From assembly GCA_016648135.1 (NCBI GenBank), contig JADDOH010001509.1, forward strand, positions 94,186 to 158,185: DNA of 64,000 nt, written 5' to 3'. Origin of the DNA: Agrypnia vestita (Eukaryota > Arthropoda > Insecta > Trichoptera > Phryganeidae). The notes beneath the pieces are model-generated. The model made no database searches. It was not told the DNA's origin and was given only the letters and a program-made list of their open reading frames with translations. The position numbers and the translations under genes were made by a program. This document shows positions 11,965 through 21,182 of this stretch, one piece after another. Within the stretch, counting starts at the first letter, position 1; every line of letters starts with the position of its first letter.

Positions 11965-11974
11965 TATATATAAG
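11965..11974 (+). promoter_or_regulatory. Candidate TATA box of the 12105 gene
   Basis: TATATATAAG lies 130-140 bp before the ATG at 12105, which would give a 5' leader of about 100 bases. The alternative is that the ATG opens a second exon, because TTACAATTCCAG immediately before it is a good splice acceptor. The sequence alone does not decide. Confidence 0.3.
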
Positions 11975-12104
11975 TACCAATAAAAAAATTTAATTAGCTC
12001 TTTAAAAAATCACCAAATTATCCCCCAGGGTGGTGTAAACCCGTAACGTAGGCGTAAAATATACAATAAATAAATAAATATTTATAAAAATCTTACAATT
12101 CCAG

Positions 12105-14030
12105 ATGAAATTTCTCCATCTTCTGTGTTTGGCGCTTGCTGCAGTACCGGCGTTCGGCGCTGAGAAAACCGACAAAGAATTGTGTGAAAAAAATATCCAA
12201 TGCACTCAAACTGAATACAGTGCATACGTTAAATGCTTAAGCAAAATAAGAAAGAAACGCGCCACATGTCCGTACGCCAACTCTGTAGAACCGCAGATAG
12301 TGCAAGCCATTCCTGTTCAATCATTAAACTGCGATTCGGGGATCTGCAGCGAAGTCTCGAAGCCCTGTTACGGAAGTAGCTGCGCAGTTCAACCAATCTG
12401 CAATGGAGGTAATTGCGTTCAACCGATTGCTCAGCCGTGTAATTCGCCCAGTTGCCAACCCGTAGCAAGTCAAAACTGTATCAACTCATGCACGGCGAGT
12501 TGCAATGGTTTTTCTTGCGGAGACCGCTGCAGGGAATCGTGCAAATCTCAAATCGTCGTGCCATCTCCGAGTACGCACGGACACACTTACATTGAAAGGC
12601 AGTCCGGCGGGTCCAGCGTCGCGAGTCCAAACGTCACCACCGTTATTAAGCTGACCAACATAGTCAACAATACCAACATTGTGAACGTTCCGACCAACAT
12701 TAATAATACCAACATCAACAATCTGGATCTCGGGTCGAACGCGACGAGTCAGCAGAATATGGCGCACGAGAGTTCCCAGAAGTGTTGCGTGGTCGTGCAG
12801 CCCAAGACGTGCCACAAGATAAACAGCACTGGAAATGCGACGGAAGGAGTGATTCGATGTGTTCACAGAAGGCACCACACCTGCGGGGAGCAGTGCCAAG
12901 CGCCCACGGTGCATTCGCAGGTCCGGCAGCCTTGCGCCGGGCCGCCGGAGTCGTGCCCGCCGTCCGTGGCCTACGTCCCCCAGCCGCGTCCTCGCTGCAG
13001 ATACCAAAACACGTGGCCCTACGTCTCTTGCGATAACAAGGCCGGTTCTTGCGGCGGCTGCTACGATCACTACGGCTATGGGTTCCAAAATTATCACGGT
13101 AGCAACCAACCCTCTTGCGCTGGCTGTTACGACGACGGATATGAAAGTGGATCCTTATATAGAAAAGGACCCTACTACCAGCAGGGATACTACCACATGC
13201 CTCCAATTTATGCTGTACAGCCAGCAATGACTTCTTGCGGATACGGATGTTTTGGCAATGAACGAATGGACCCCGTTTTCGGTGCCCCGTCTTATTCTCC
13301 TTACGGCACATCGCAGACTTACAATTTTCAAGATTCGCAAAATATTCCTCAGCCTCAGTATATTTCTCAACCTCAGTACATTGCTCAACCTCAGTATATC
13401 GCTCAACCTCAGTACATTGCTCAACCTCAATATATTGCTCAACCTCAATATATTGCTCAACCTCAATATATTGCTCAACCTCAGTACATTGCTCAACCTC
13501 AGTACATCGGTCAATCTGAGTTTATTCCTCAACCCCAGTACATTACACAACCTCAACCATCCGTGATGTATCAATCGCAATACATTCAACAGAGACCAAT
13601 GTACTTACCCCCTTATCCAGAAAATTTCAGAGAGTACTATCCAATAATAGGAGACTCGGAAATTACTATCCTAAACAAAACAGGCACATCCACGGGTAAT
13701 AGTGATAATCCGTTTGATGGAAATGCAATAATTCCTCAGGTATCACTGAACGCTTCTCAGTATGTAGAGTTATCTAACAATTACCCTAACATTTCTCACA
13801 TGCCTCTGCCAGCTCCATATCCACCACAAGGAAGCTATCCACCGCAAGGAATATATCTACCACAAGTGATCTATCCACCGCAAGGATTCTACCCACCCCA
13901 AGGATTTTACCCACCTCAAGGAATATATCCACCCCAAGGATTCTATCCACCGCAGTATACGAATAACTATCCGAATCCATGGATCATTTATGCCAACTCG
14001 ACAACTCCCGAAATATCGTCGGAAAAATAG
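12105..14030 (+). CDS. Secreted Cys-rich protein with QPQYIA and YPPQGF repeat arrays
   Basis: I do not recognise this 641-residue protein. Residues 1-18 form a clear signal peptide (MKFLHLLCLALAAVPAFG), so it is secreted. A dibasic RKKR site lies at 49-52. Residues 27-350 are rich in cysteine pairs, interrupted around 175-215 by an Asn/Thr/Val-rich stretch (NNTNI repeats) with several N-glycosylation sequons. Residues about 411-485 are hexapeptide repeats of the type QPQYIA (seven exact copies plus variants), and 570-620 are hexapeptides of the type YPPQGF. Composition is that of a structural extracellular protein (eggshell, cuticle, silk or peritrophic matrix), but which is unknown. There are no transmembrane segments and no enzymatic motifs. 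The frame is open throughout and GC-richer in its centre than the flanks. TTCCAG abuts the ATG, so an upstream untranslated exon is possible. Confidence 0.88.
   Translation: MKFLHLLCLALAAVPAFGAEKTDKELCEKNIQCTQTEYSAYVKCLSKIRKKRATCPYANSVEPQIVQAIPVQSLNCDSGICSEVSKPCYGSSCAVQPICNGGNCVQPIAQPCNSPSCQPVASQNCINSCTASCNGFSCGDRCRESCKSQIVVPSPSTHGHTYIERQSGGSSVASPNVTTVIKLTNIVNNTNIVNVPTNINNTNINNLDLGSNATSQQNMAHESSQKCCVVVQPKTCHKINSTGNATEGVIRCVHRRHHTCGEQCQAPTVHSQVRQPCAGPPESCPPSVAYVPQPRPRCRYQNTWPYVSCDNKAGSCGGCYDHYGYGFQNYHGSNQPSCAGCYDDGYESGSLYRKGPYYQQGYYHMPPIYAVQPAMTSCGYGCFGNERMDPVFGAPSYSPYGTSQTYNFQDSQNIPQPQYISQPQYIAQPQYIAQPQYIAQPQYIAQPQYIAQPQYIAQPQYIAQPQYIGQSEFIPQPQYITQPQPSVMYQSQYIQQRPMYLPPYPENFREYYPIIGDSEITILNKTGTSTGNSDNPFDGNAIIPQVSLNASQYVELSNNYPNISHMPLPAPYPPQGSYPPQGIYLPQVIYPPQGFYPPQGFYPPQGIYPPQGFYPPQYTNNYPNPWIIYANSTTPEISSEK
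13333..13551 (+). repeat. 18-bp coding tandem repeat (QPQYIA)
   Basis: About eleven 18-bp units coding QPQYI plus S, A, G or T, with one degenerate unit (QSEFIP). Units differ mainly at synonymous sites (cag/caa, tac/tat), and three consecutive units are identical at DNA level, which points to recent unit duplication by slippage or unequal exchange. Confidence 0.9.
13813..13962 (+). repeat. 18-bp coding tandem repeat (YPPQGF)
   Basis: Eight hexapeptide units YPPQG followed by S, I or F, with one variant unit (YLPQVI). The period is also 18 bp, but the peptide and codons differ from the QPQYIA array, so the two arrays arose independently in the same gene. Confidence 0.9.
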
Positions 14031-14276
14031 ACTGAGTTGTCATATCTTTCGATCAAGAAACCTCCATTCTCCAGACTCTTTGAATTTTTAAAAACATGTT
14101 TATTATACAGTTAAACCTGCCTTTGATTGGAATAACTACTGAATAGAAATATAAAATCTATGAAGACTATTCTCTTCTGAAGTTAAAGGCAACATGTATT
14201 TAACCGCCCTTAAATGTATTTAAATGAACCCTGAGAAGTAATATAATAGCTGAGAACCTGAGAAATTCTGAGAAAT

Positions 14277-14282
14277 AATAAA
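14277..14282 (+). terminator. Candidate polyadenylation signal of the 12105 gene
   Basis: AATAAA about 245 bases after the stop codon, in an A-rich context and just upstream of the SINE head. It is the first canonical hexamer after the stop that I noticed. No downstream GU-rich element was evaluated. Confidence 0.35.
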
Positions 14283-14283
14283 A

Positions 14284-14470
14284 GAGTAGCTTGTTGAACT
14301 TGTGGTTAGGACACTCGCCTCGTGATCCAAAGGTCGCGGGTTCGAACCTCACTCCAGACTAGCAAGTTAGTCCTATTTTCATAGCACAAGCATTTAGATT
14401 ATTTGAAAATAGTAAGAATATTGATGTGACACGTATTCCGTGTTCGCATCTCTATTTAAAAAAAAAAATT
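14284..14470 (+). mobile_element. tRNA-derived SINE, fullest copy
   Basis: The head contains TGGTTAGGACACTCGCC (A-box-like) and GGTCGCGGGTTCGAACC (B-box consensus GGTTCGANNCC) at normal tRNA spacing. A unique body (CATAGCACAAGCATTTAG, GTGACACGTATTCCG) and a terminal A-run (14456-14468) follow. Copies are at 18779-18932 and 6285-6403, both reversed. It is a SINE and not a tRNA gene because the 3' acceptor strand does not pair with the 5' end. Confidence 0.8.
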
Positions 14471-15800
14471 AATATCCTAAGAACTATCGCATTAGCTGAT
14501 AATGATTACCTATAACTATTTCATCAAGATATTATCTCAATTCTACGAGTTAGATTTCCGATCCATAAAACTGATTGTTTTAATATCGTTTATGTTTACT
14601 TTGAGATTTAAACAAGATGTCTGGTAGATTTTCCTAAAGTTTATATACCTCGTATTAGATATAAGTAAATTTATTAAAATAACATTTTTCCATATATAAC
14701 TGATGTCGTAGTACAATTATCTCTGACGCATGACATACTTTTATTTTGGGCATATTTTGTATTAAACTTTTCACTATTGACACATTTCACACATATATAA
14801 TTAAATGGCCAGTGTGCGGCAATATATGTAAAAATCATTTTACTATGCTAATGTACAAATATTTTACTGTCAATGATATCGGAAAAGTTATATAAATAGT
14901 GGTTACATCGTTTTTGCAGGAAGCCGAGAATTATTTAATGAAAGTTATTCTATGAAATTTGGGTAATGTTATTTGATATTTTTTTTAATATTTAGTTAAA
15001 CTATATAACTTAATTTAAAAAAAAGCAATCACGTTGCTTGCAGTGAATGACTAATAAATATTAGTAAGTATATGTTTGCAAATAAAATATTTTTTTAATA
15101 TTTTTTTTAATTCATTATGTATTTTCCTCTATAAATGCATAGGTACATACATATACTTGTACACTTATTAATTTCTGTGAAACATTTATAAAGTATATTG
15201 ATTAACGACGATTTCTCGGGGGCCACAATCCGGTAATGGTAGTGGCACCTGAGTATTACTCGTCAACCTTTTTGTAGTGCCATGAAGTAGAGTCCGACGA
15301 ATTGTCAATTAATGTAAAAATAGTGATTTTATTAAACTAATAGCAATATCCAGGTATGAGTCCCGGTAGGCCCTCAACAAGTCGAAACAACTGTGTGATT
15401 TGGCTTTGCGGTTCGTATCGTAGTATGAGAATTTTCGAAAGAGGTGGTGGTAAGCATTGGATCGGTACATTCAATTTTGACCGAGGATTGAGGCTTGAAG
15501 AGAGTGACTTGCCATGTGGGCAGTGACAAGTTGACGACTCAATTACGACAATGCCTCCTCCCATTCATAGCATCTGATACAAGCTTTCTTGGCTGAACGC
15601 ATCGATTCCCTGGTTTGTCAGGCCCCTTATTTTCCATAAATGGCTGCATATAATTTTTTGCTACTCCTGAAGTAAAGATTCCACTGAAAGGGACCCGATT
15701 TGAATCTATGCGGAACGTTTAGAACGAACAAGACGATGCAGCTGAACATTCCAGAAGTATTTCTAACAATGTCGGGACCGCCGGGAGAAGTAGAACATTA
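14471..15800. other. Intergenic; no gene recognised
   Basis: AT-rich with homopolymer runs. The better-complexity part at 15200-15780 contains a 75-codon minus-strand frame (15337-15564) rich in Ser/Pro/Leu without a recognisable domain. I cannot support a gene here. Confidence 0.45.
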
Positions 15801-15804
15801 ACAA

Positions 15805-16028
15805 GTGGACTACTTTAAAAGAGATACAAGTAAGTATAAGATCTGTCGAAACCAATTTAACTGTCCATCCGTCAATATTCACGTCCCAGCAAGGGCTACT
15901 AGAACACGTTGCCTCTTTCACATTCCTGTTGCTAGCACCAACTCTGGATTATGCTTACCCGTAGTGGGAATGAGCCAAGCTTACAATGACTTATTCATCG
16001 ACATTGATCTGTCTTGCGTCTTCATATG
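15805..16028 (+). pseudogene. LINE C-terminal scrap (Jockey/CR1-like)
   Basis: The frame contains INIHVPARATRTRCLFHIP-like and TNSGLCLPV...MSQAYNDL blocks. The order Pro-x-Arg-x-x-Arg, Phe-x-x-Pro, Thr-Asn, Tyr-Asn matches the extreme C-terminus of many Jockey/CR1-type LINE polyproteins. The frame is intact for about 70 codons, but nothing upstream belongs to a reverse transcriptase. A moderate call by pattern only. Confidence 0.45.
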
Positions 16029-16624
16029 AATTAAGAATCCAAGTGAATATTATTCTGGGTCACAATATTTAATTACTATCTTCCTAAATACATGTACATA
16101 ATGCTCTACGACACAATATATAAATGAAGTTTCACTTAATTATCTTATTATGGCTTTGTTTCTTATTGACACTTATTTTATCATGTTATTACCTCATTAC
16201 TTCACCATATCCGTTTCACTATGTTATTACTCATTACTATTTCTTTATTTATTAAGTGCTGAAAACAAAGTATATTTATTACATTAAGATAAATTAAAGA
16301 AATCTCACAGAGACAAAGCTATTTATATAATTAACGTGTATGGCAGTATTTTTTATGATGGCCCAGGGCTTAGTCTGTATAAGTTGGCTTAAGTGACTCT
16401 ACTCAATGCAACGTTCACCAATTCCATCGTATCAATATCCACACATGGAATTTTCGAGTTATATAAGTTATATAATATATGTTCCAAATAAGGATCATCC
16501 GTATATATTCAAGGGGCTATGCTAGCGAAATCTGTTATCTCTTATATTATGAAACAGCATGGAAAGATTTTGCAGCCGGTAATAATACTTCTATACTTTT
16601 AGTGTAGAGGATATATAGTATCAA

Positions 16625-16700
16625 TCTATATATATATATTATATATATATAATATATATAATATTATATATTTATATATATAATATATATATATATAATG
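16625..16700. repeat. (AT)n / TATATA microsatellite
   Basis: About 75 bp of nearly pure TA dinucleotides with interruptions. The surrounding 16030-17090 holds no recognisable gene. Confidence 0.85.
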
Positions 16701-17287
16701 CTGCATGTTTTAACCGAGGGCCACAAAATAGATTTTGATAATGTACATACCATAGCTAACCTTAACTTAGAATCATCGCGCATAACCGAGAAGCAATAGA
16801 AATTTTCATGCATAAAAATAACATGAATAGTAGGAATGATTCAAAAAGAATCCCATACACCTAATATCTTAGAGACAAACACATTTAAAAATACTCCAAT
16901 TCCTGGAAAAAACCCAACTTTGACAATTAATCCACAAAATCCAACAATAATAAAAAAAACAATTAACAAAGTTAATTAATTATAGCTAGGCCGCATTCAA
17001 ATGAATGTACGCAAACGCACTTTCTTTGCCGTGCGCAGAGAGGACGTGGTTTACTGTTTCAAATACAGTATTCTGAATGAAAGTTTGTGGGGTGTTAAGG
17101 ACCCTGTACACATTGGCCCAACCTCGGCAGAGCCAACGCCTCGTCCAACCTCGCAAAATGGCAAACAGCGATTACACATTAGCCAACGTATCGGCCAACT
17201 TCGCTTTGGCTGAGAGCGACAGGGGCGCATTGACACTCTTGGGGGCCCTCGGCGAGAACTAGTGAAGGGGCCCCTGCATTTTATGGA

Positions 17288-17575
17288 GATGTGCAATATC
17301 AAAGTTTGCATTTTTTGAACTATCATGAACTATCATTACAGTAATTTATGTAGATTATGAAAAATTTATTCGCTTTAATACAAGTCGAATAAAATGATAA
17401 AAACCTTGCGAAAAATGGAAAAAGTTTTTTTACAAGGTTTTTATCATTTTATTTAAGTTTAAATGTAATGGTTTTTTTTATTTCATTTTTTAAGTTTTAG
17501 TGTAATGATAGTTCAACTTTTTGCAAAAAATAAGTCAGAAATATTGAAAAAAAATGCAATCTTTGATACTGCATA
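17288..17575. mobile_element. Imperfect hairpin element, about 290 bp
   Basis: Nested complementary blocks face each other: AATATCAAAGTTTGCATTTT near 17290 versus AAAATGCAATCTTTGATACT near 17553; GAACTATCATTAC near 17325 versus GTAATGATAGTTC near 17502; and AAAATGATAAAAACCTTG (17391-17408) versus CAAGGTTTTTATCATTTT (17439-17456). No coding content. It resembles a MITE of undetermined family. Confidence 0.6.
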
Positions 17576-17710
17576 ATCTACATAACTATTGATATTTGAT
17601 ATAGGTCATGATTGTTTGAACATTTAACATAGGCAAGAATCTATCGGCCAAGTTTCTGCTCCTAGCTCTGGTACACCTGTATATATTTTTTTATAATTTT
17701 CACATACATT
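17570..17710 (+). repeat. Dispersed block shared with 22558-22690
   Basis: The series CATAACTATTGATAT, GGTCATG, TTGAACATTT, AAGAATCTA, CCAAGTTT and TAGCTCTGGTACA recurs at 22558-22690 in the same order. A related neighbouring block (AAAACTACTATCTACAATT) occurs at 21331 and 22676. An unclassified repeat. Confidence 0.6.
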
Positions 17711-18139
17711 GATTGAGCTACTTAACGTGGGTCAGGGGGCTATGTGCTAGCAATTTCGAATACGTGGCTTCAAAGCCGTAGCTGCAAGTAGGCCTATTTT
17801 ATATCTATATCAAAGGTATAAGTTAAATATGTAATTGACAAATACTATGTATGCTGGAAATAATCACGCTATTTATTCAAGGATTAATATTAAGCTCTTT
17901 AAAACATTAATTTATCCTTTAGTACCTGCACTAAACCATCATTTTTTTTTAAAGTTTTTAACTTGTTTTTGCCACTTCATCGATAATTAAATTCTTACTT
18001 AAATTAATACTTAATTATATTTATAAACAAAAGATTAGACATTAACTCCTGATTCAAAGTTGATCTAAGCCTATTTTTTATTATTTTTTATTTCGAAAAG
18101 ATTTGCTCAAAAGTAACTTGCGTACAAGGAAGAGTTATT

Positions 18140-18285
18140 TTCTGGTTTGTGTCTTCTGGCCGATGTTTCGGATCCCATTGCAGGGTCCATCATCAGGGCT
18201 GATGTGTACACGGCATAGTACCCCAAAAGATACAAACCAGAAGATTCTGAGTGGCCGTGGAAACCTAAGAACATTCTTAGGGATT
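18140..18285 (+). mobile_element. Terminal fragment of a Penelope-like element
   Basis: GAAGATTCTGAGTGGCCGTG, then AAACCTAAGAACATTCTTA, matches the start of the Penelope-like coding region at 61624, and ACACGGCATA-TACCCCA matches its leader at 61595-61615. The copy stops just after that block, so it is a terminal stub. Upstream it carries a hammerhead-like core on the opposite strand, implying an inverted terminal-repeat arrangement. Confidence 0.7.
18159..18198 (-). ncRNA. Hammerhead-ribozyme-like core in Penelope terminus
   Basis: Minus-strand CTGATGA, then GGACCC and GGGATCC able to pair with one bulge, then GAAACATCGGCC. This is the hammerhead core order known from Penelope-like terminal repeats. 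The stem bulge may weaken it. Its position next to Penelope leader sequence supports the call. Confidence 0.55.
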
Positions 18286-18483
18286 GGTTAATATAAACTT
18301 ATAAGCTATGTAAAAATTAGTAAAGAGCCCTGATTGAGATAATTCAGAAACAACATAAACAAAACAGAAACATCTAAAACACTTTATCTTCTCCAAACAG
18401 TGAACATAATTCTTTTCCTGCAAATCTAATTCTTCATCCTCTTTTCTATATCATGATTCAGCTTTGGCTTATCTTGTTAATTT

Positions 18484-19275
18484 TTGTCATTTTCATCCCA
18501 TTCAGTCTTTATGAAACTCTCATATTCGTCTGCAAACTGTTTCAGCTCAATAACTAAATAACTTTTGTCACCTTTAGACAGTTTAGCAATACAACACAAA
18601 ATTTTGTACAGTAAACTATCAACTTTTGTGATTTCTTGTAATTTTTTGGGGTCCAGCCAGGAACAGTCTTTTAATTTTTTTTTATTAGAAATAAACCTTT
18701 CTTCAATACTGGCTTTGGCACCATCTAAAATATGGAAGTAAATGATTTAATATTTTTGACCAGGTGATATTTCAGTAAATATGTGTCACATCAATATTCT
18801 TACTATTTTCAAACTAAGCTAAACGCTTGTGCTATGAAAATAGGACTAACTTGCTGATGTGGAGTGAGGTTCGAACCCGCGACTTTTGGATAACAAGGCG
18901 AGAGTCCTGACCACAAGACCAACAAGCTACTTCGTCCTTAGCCTTTTCCCCAGGCTTTACTTTTTCTTTGAGGATCTTTTTTCTTTAAAATCCAGTTCCA
19001 CTTCTATATCAACAACGTCTTCAAAAGCTCTATTGTCTTTACTTGCATATTTTCAGATCTTTCATACAGAACGTCGAATTGCCTATCACATATTTTACCA
19101 CATATTTGTCGTAACAATCCCTGAACCAAATTCCATGCTGTAGTGTAGTCTAGGTTTTTACTTTGTATATGTATAGGAACAGGAGATGTAACAAGAAAAA
19201 TATCCAGCAAAACAAAACACATAAAAATGTTTTCTTTAGTCCACTGACTAATCAAGTTCCTTGCCGTAAACTTAG
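18484..19275 (-). pseudogene. hAT-family transposase relic (ZMYM1-like), split by a SINE
   Basis: The upstream minus-strand part (about 19275-18950) encodes QSKNLDYTTAWNLVQGLL and FDVLYERSENMQ, the LQSKxLD...A..LV block of ZMYM1-like hAT transposases. After the SINE, 18760-18484 reads as one open frame with HILDGAKASIEERF, SWLDPKKL and VIELKQFADEY, matching the following region (LDPK motif, E-L-x-x-F-A). The catalytic DDE residues cannot be placed with confidence. Stops near 18980 and the insertion make it a pseudogene. Confidence 0.65.
18779..18932 (-). mobile_element. SINE copy nested in the hAT relic
   Basis: Reverse complement of the 14284 SINE head and body, with B-box GGTTCGAACCCGCGAC (plus reading) at about 18871-18886. 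The tail beyond GTGACACAT is missing. It separates the two halves of the hAT transposase relic, so it inserted after that element. Confidence 0.8.
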
Positions 19276-19736
19276 ATTTACAATCAAAATTTCCACTGGA
19301 TATTTACCACAAAACATATAGAAAATGGATGAACTTTCCTGGGTGAGATTGATCATCACTTCTTAAAAACCCTTCATCTATAATCGATCAAAGAACCTTG
19401 TGTTTACTCCACCATTTCATGTTTTGAGGTTATTTTTCAAGTTTCGGGATCTATAGGAATCGAGAATCTGAAATATCTTTTTTTTTTTTTGGATATCGGA
19501 ATCGGAAAATTTAAACCAAGGTCGTTACCGATTCCGTTTTCGAAAAGCTTATAAAATGAGCATTGTTTGTCATTAAATTGTATTTTTTATAACTTTAAGA
19601 AGCGGCATTTGTGTAAATATAACAAATATGTATTTGAAACAGTAAGAAATACAAGGATTTCGTCACCCCAGATTTATCTTGTCGTAAGGTTAAAATCGTC
19701 ATTATCAACAAAATCGTTATTGACTTAAGGCGGACA

Positions 19737-19895
19737 TATACGCTCCGGTAGACCGTAGAGGTACATCTGTTCGGTCGACCTCTAGATACGTACCGCAGCG
19801 TGTGTGGTGTTCGCGGGTGGAGGTTTCCAGACCTGTACAGGTGACCGCAGAAGAATTGAAATTCTATACTTTTTGTCTGTGCGGCCGCGGCTGAC
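19737..19895 (+). repeat. Dispersed repeat shared with 23490-23640
   Basis: About 125 bp including CGTACCGCAGCGTGTGTGGT, GGAGGTTTCCAGACCTGTAC and GACCGCAGAAGAATTGAAAT, nearly identical to the second copy. Its start (AAGGCGGACATATACGCTCCGGT region) resembles in complement the region at 26840-26890, linking it to the piggyBac debris there. Coding potential is not clear. Confidence 0.6.
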
Positions 19896-19899
19896 AAAT

Positions 19900-20630
19900 C
19901 TGTGCGTGTGTGGCGCTCTCAGTTTATATTCTCTATTCTATGCTCTCAGTATCTCTCTATTATGTGATGTCGTAGCTGTGACAGGAAGAGGTTATGTTGG
20001 GTGCAATGTTTTTTAAATGAAAAGTCTTAAGCGTTGTAAAGAAATCGAAGTTTATAAATTGGAACCGTATCTTTAGCGCGTAAAAAATACCACGATCGAC
20101 CCAAAATTGCTGCAAAAACTAAAAGAATTGGAGCCTGATGCTAATATGAATATGGTTATAAAATTATTCATATAAATTAATTGTTAATATTTTTTAAAAC
20201 ATTTTATAATTTTGATTCGTATTTTTCTCTTCAGATTTAACTATAAATAAAGGCTAAACTTTATTTTATGGCCTCACTCGATTTTCTTAAAAATAAGTAT
20301 CCTGATGTAGTTAAGTGCCCTGATGGCAAAACTGAAATCAAAATTTGGCGGTCGTTAGTATTAAAATCTAAATATATGAATATTTTAAACAAAACTATTT
20401 TATTAGGTACCTGCAGGTAATCTTTTCGCAGAACATTAAACAAAAGGCATCACACGTCTCTGGAATTATTTTACCGAGAGCTTGAGGTGATATGATACTA
20501 GAGAATTTAAGGCATTAGTATGATCTCCCTATTGCAAAAAATCTTAAAGGGAAATCTATTGCAAATATCTTAAAGACCTCTCCCATACAAAGTTTGCATA
20601 TTCGCCGCCATTTTATAAAAAATCTTAGCC
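19900..20630. other. Intergenic; no gene recognised
   Basis: AT-rich sequence with only short frames. No domain, splice pattern or repeat family could be identified. Confidence 0.4.
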
Positions 20631-20632
20631 AC

Positions 20633-20682
20633 AAATTAAATGTATATAAATAGATCGATATCTATTTATATACATTTAATTT
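20633..20682. repeat. Perfect palindrome, 23-bp arms
   Basis: Left arm 20633-20655 and right arm 20660-20682 are exact complements around CGAT. The sequence is AT-rich (AAATTAAATGTATATAAATA...). A second perfect palindrome follows 22 bp later. Confidence 0.9.
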
Positions 20683-20704
20683 GTATATAAATTAAATGTA
20701 TATA

Positions 20705-20741
20705 AAAGTCCTCTATCGATGTTAAATCGATAGAGGACTTT
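20705..20741. repeat. Perfect palindrome, 16-bp arms
   Basis: AAAGTCCTCTATCGAT (20705-20720) faces ATCGATAGAGGACTTT (20726-20741) across a GTTAA loop. Together with the neighbour at 20633 it forms two hairpins in about 110 bp. No known element assigned. Confidence 0.9.
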
Positions 20742-21182
20742 CATACAAACATAAAACTATTCGGTCATAAAATCCTAAAGCGTCATGTTTCTGAGAATGT
20801 CATGTCTTTCACATATAAAAAATGTTATTTTGTACCTATGAAGTGTAATACAAATGACACAATCAATAAGAAAGTATTGTTAAAAAACTAACCCATAAAA
20901 ACCAAGTTTATATTTTACTCCCTCTCTTTGTAAATTAAGTTTACCATCATGTAATTAAATAATTGATTGACTGAAAATGAAACATGTCTAGACAAATATC
21001 GATGTCAAAAATCTCTAAAAATATCTCCTTATTATTTGATTTCTTCCCAAAAAACCGACGTGTGCTGTCATCTGTGAACCAATTGTCATAAATTTTCGAA
21101 ATTCGTAGTGAAGTAGTACCTATTATACCTACCGACGGAGTAATTCAAATTTTAAATATTCCGTGACGTTATCAGGCCGCCG

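Noticed and set aside
12486..13311. Minus-strand frames of up to 207 codons opposite the 12105 gene
   Set aside because: They are antisense shadows of the GC-rich coding region; composition is Arg/Ala-rich without domain, and the plus frame has the signal peptide and repeats.
14300..14360. tRNA gene suggested by A- and B-box motifs
   Set aside because: The acceptor stem does not close and the sequence continues into a SINE body with an A-tail; two more copies exist.
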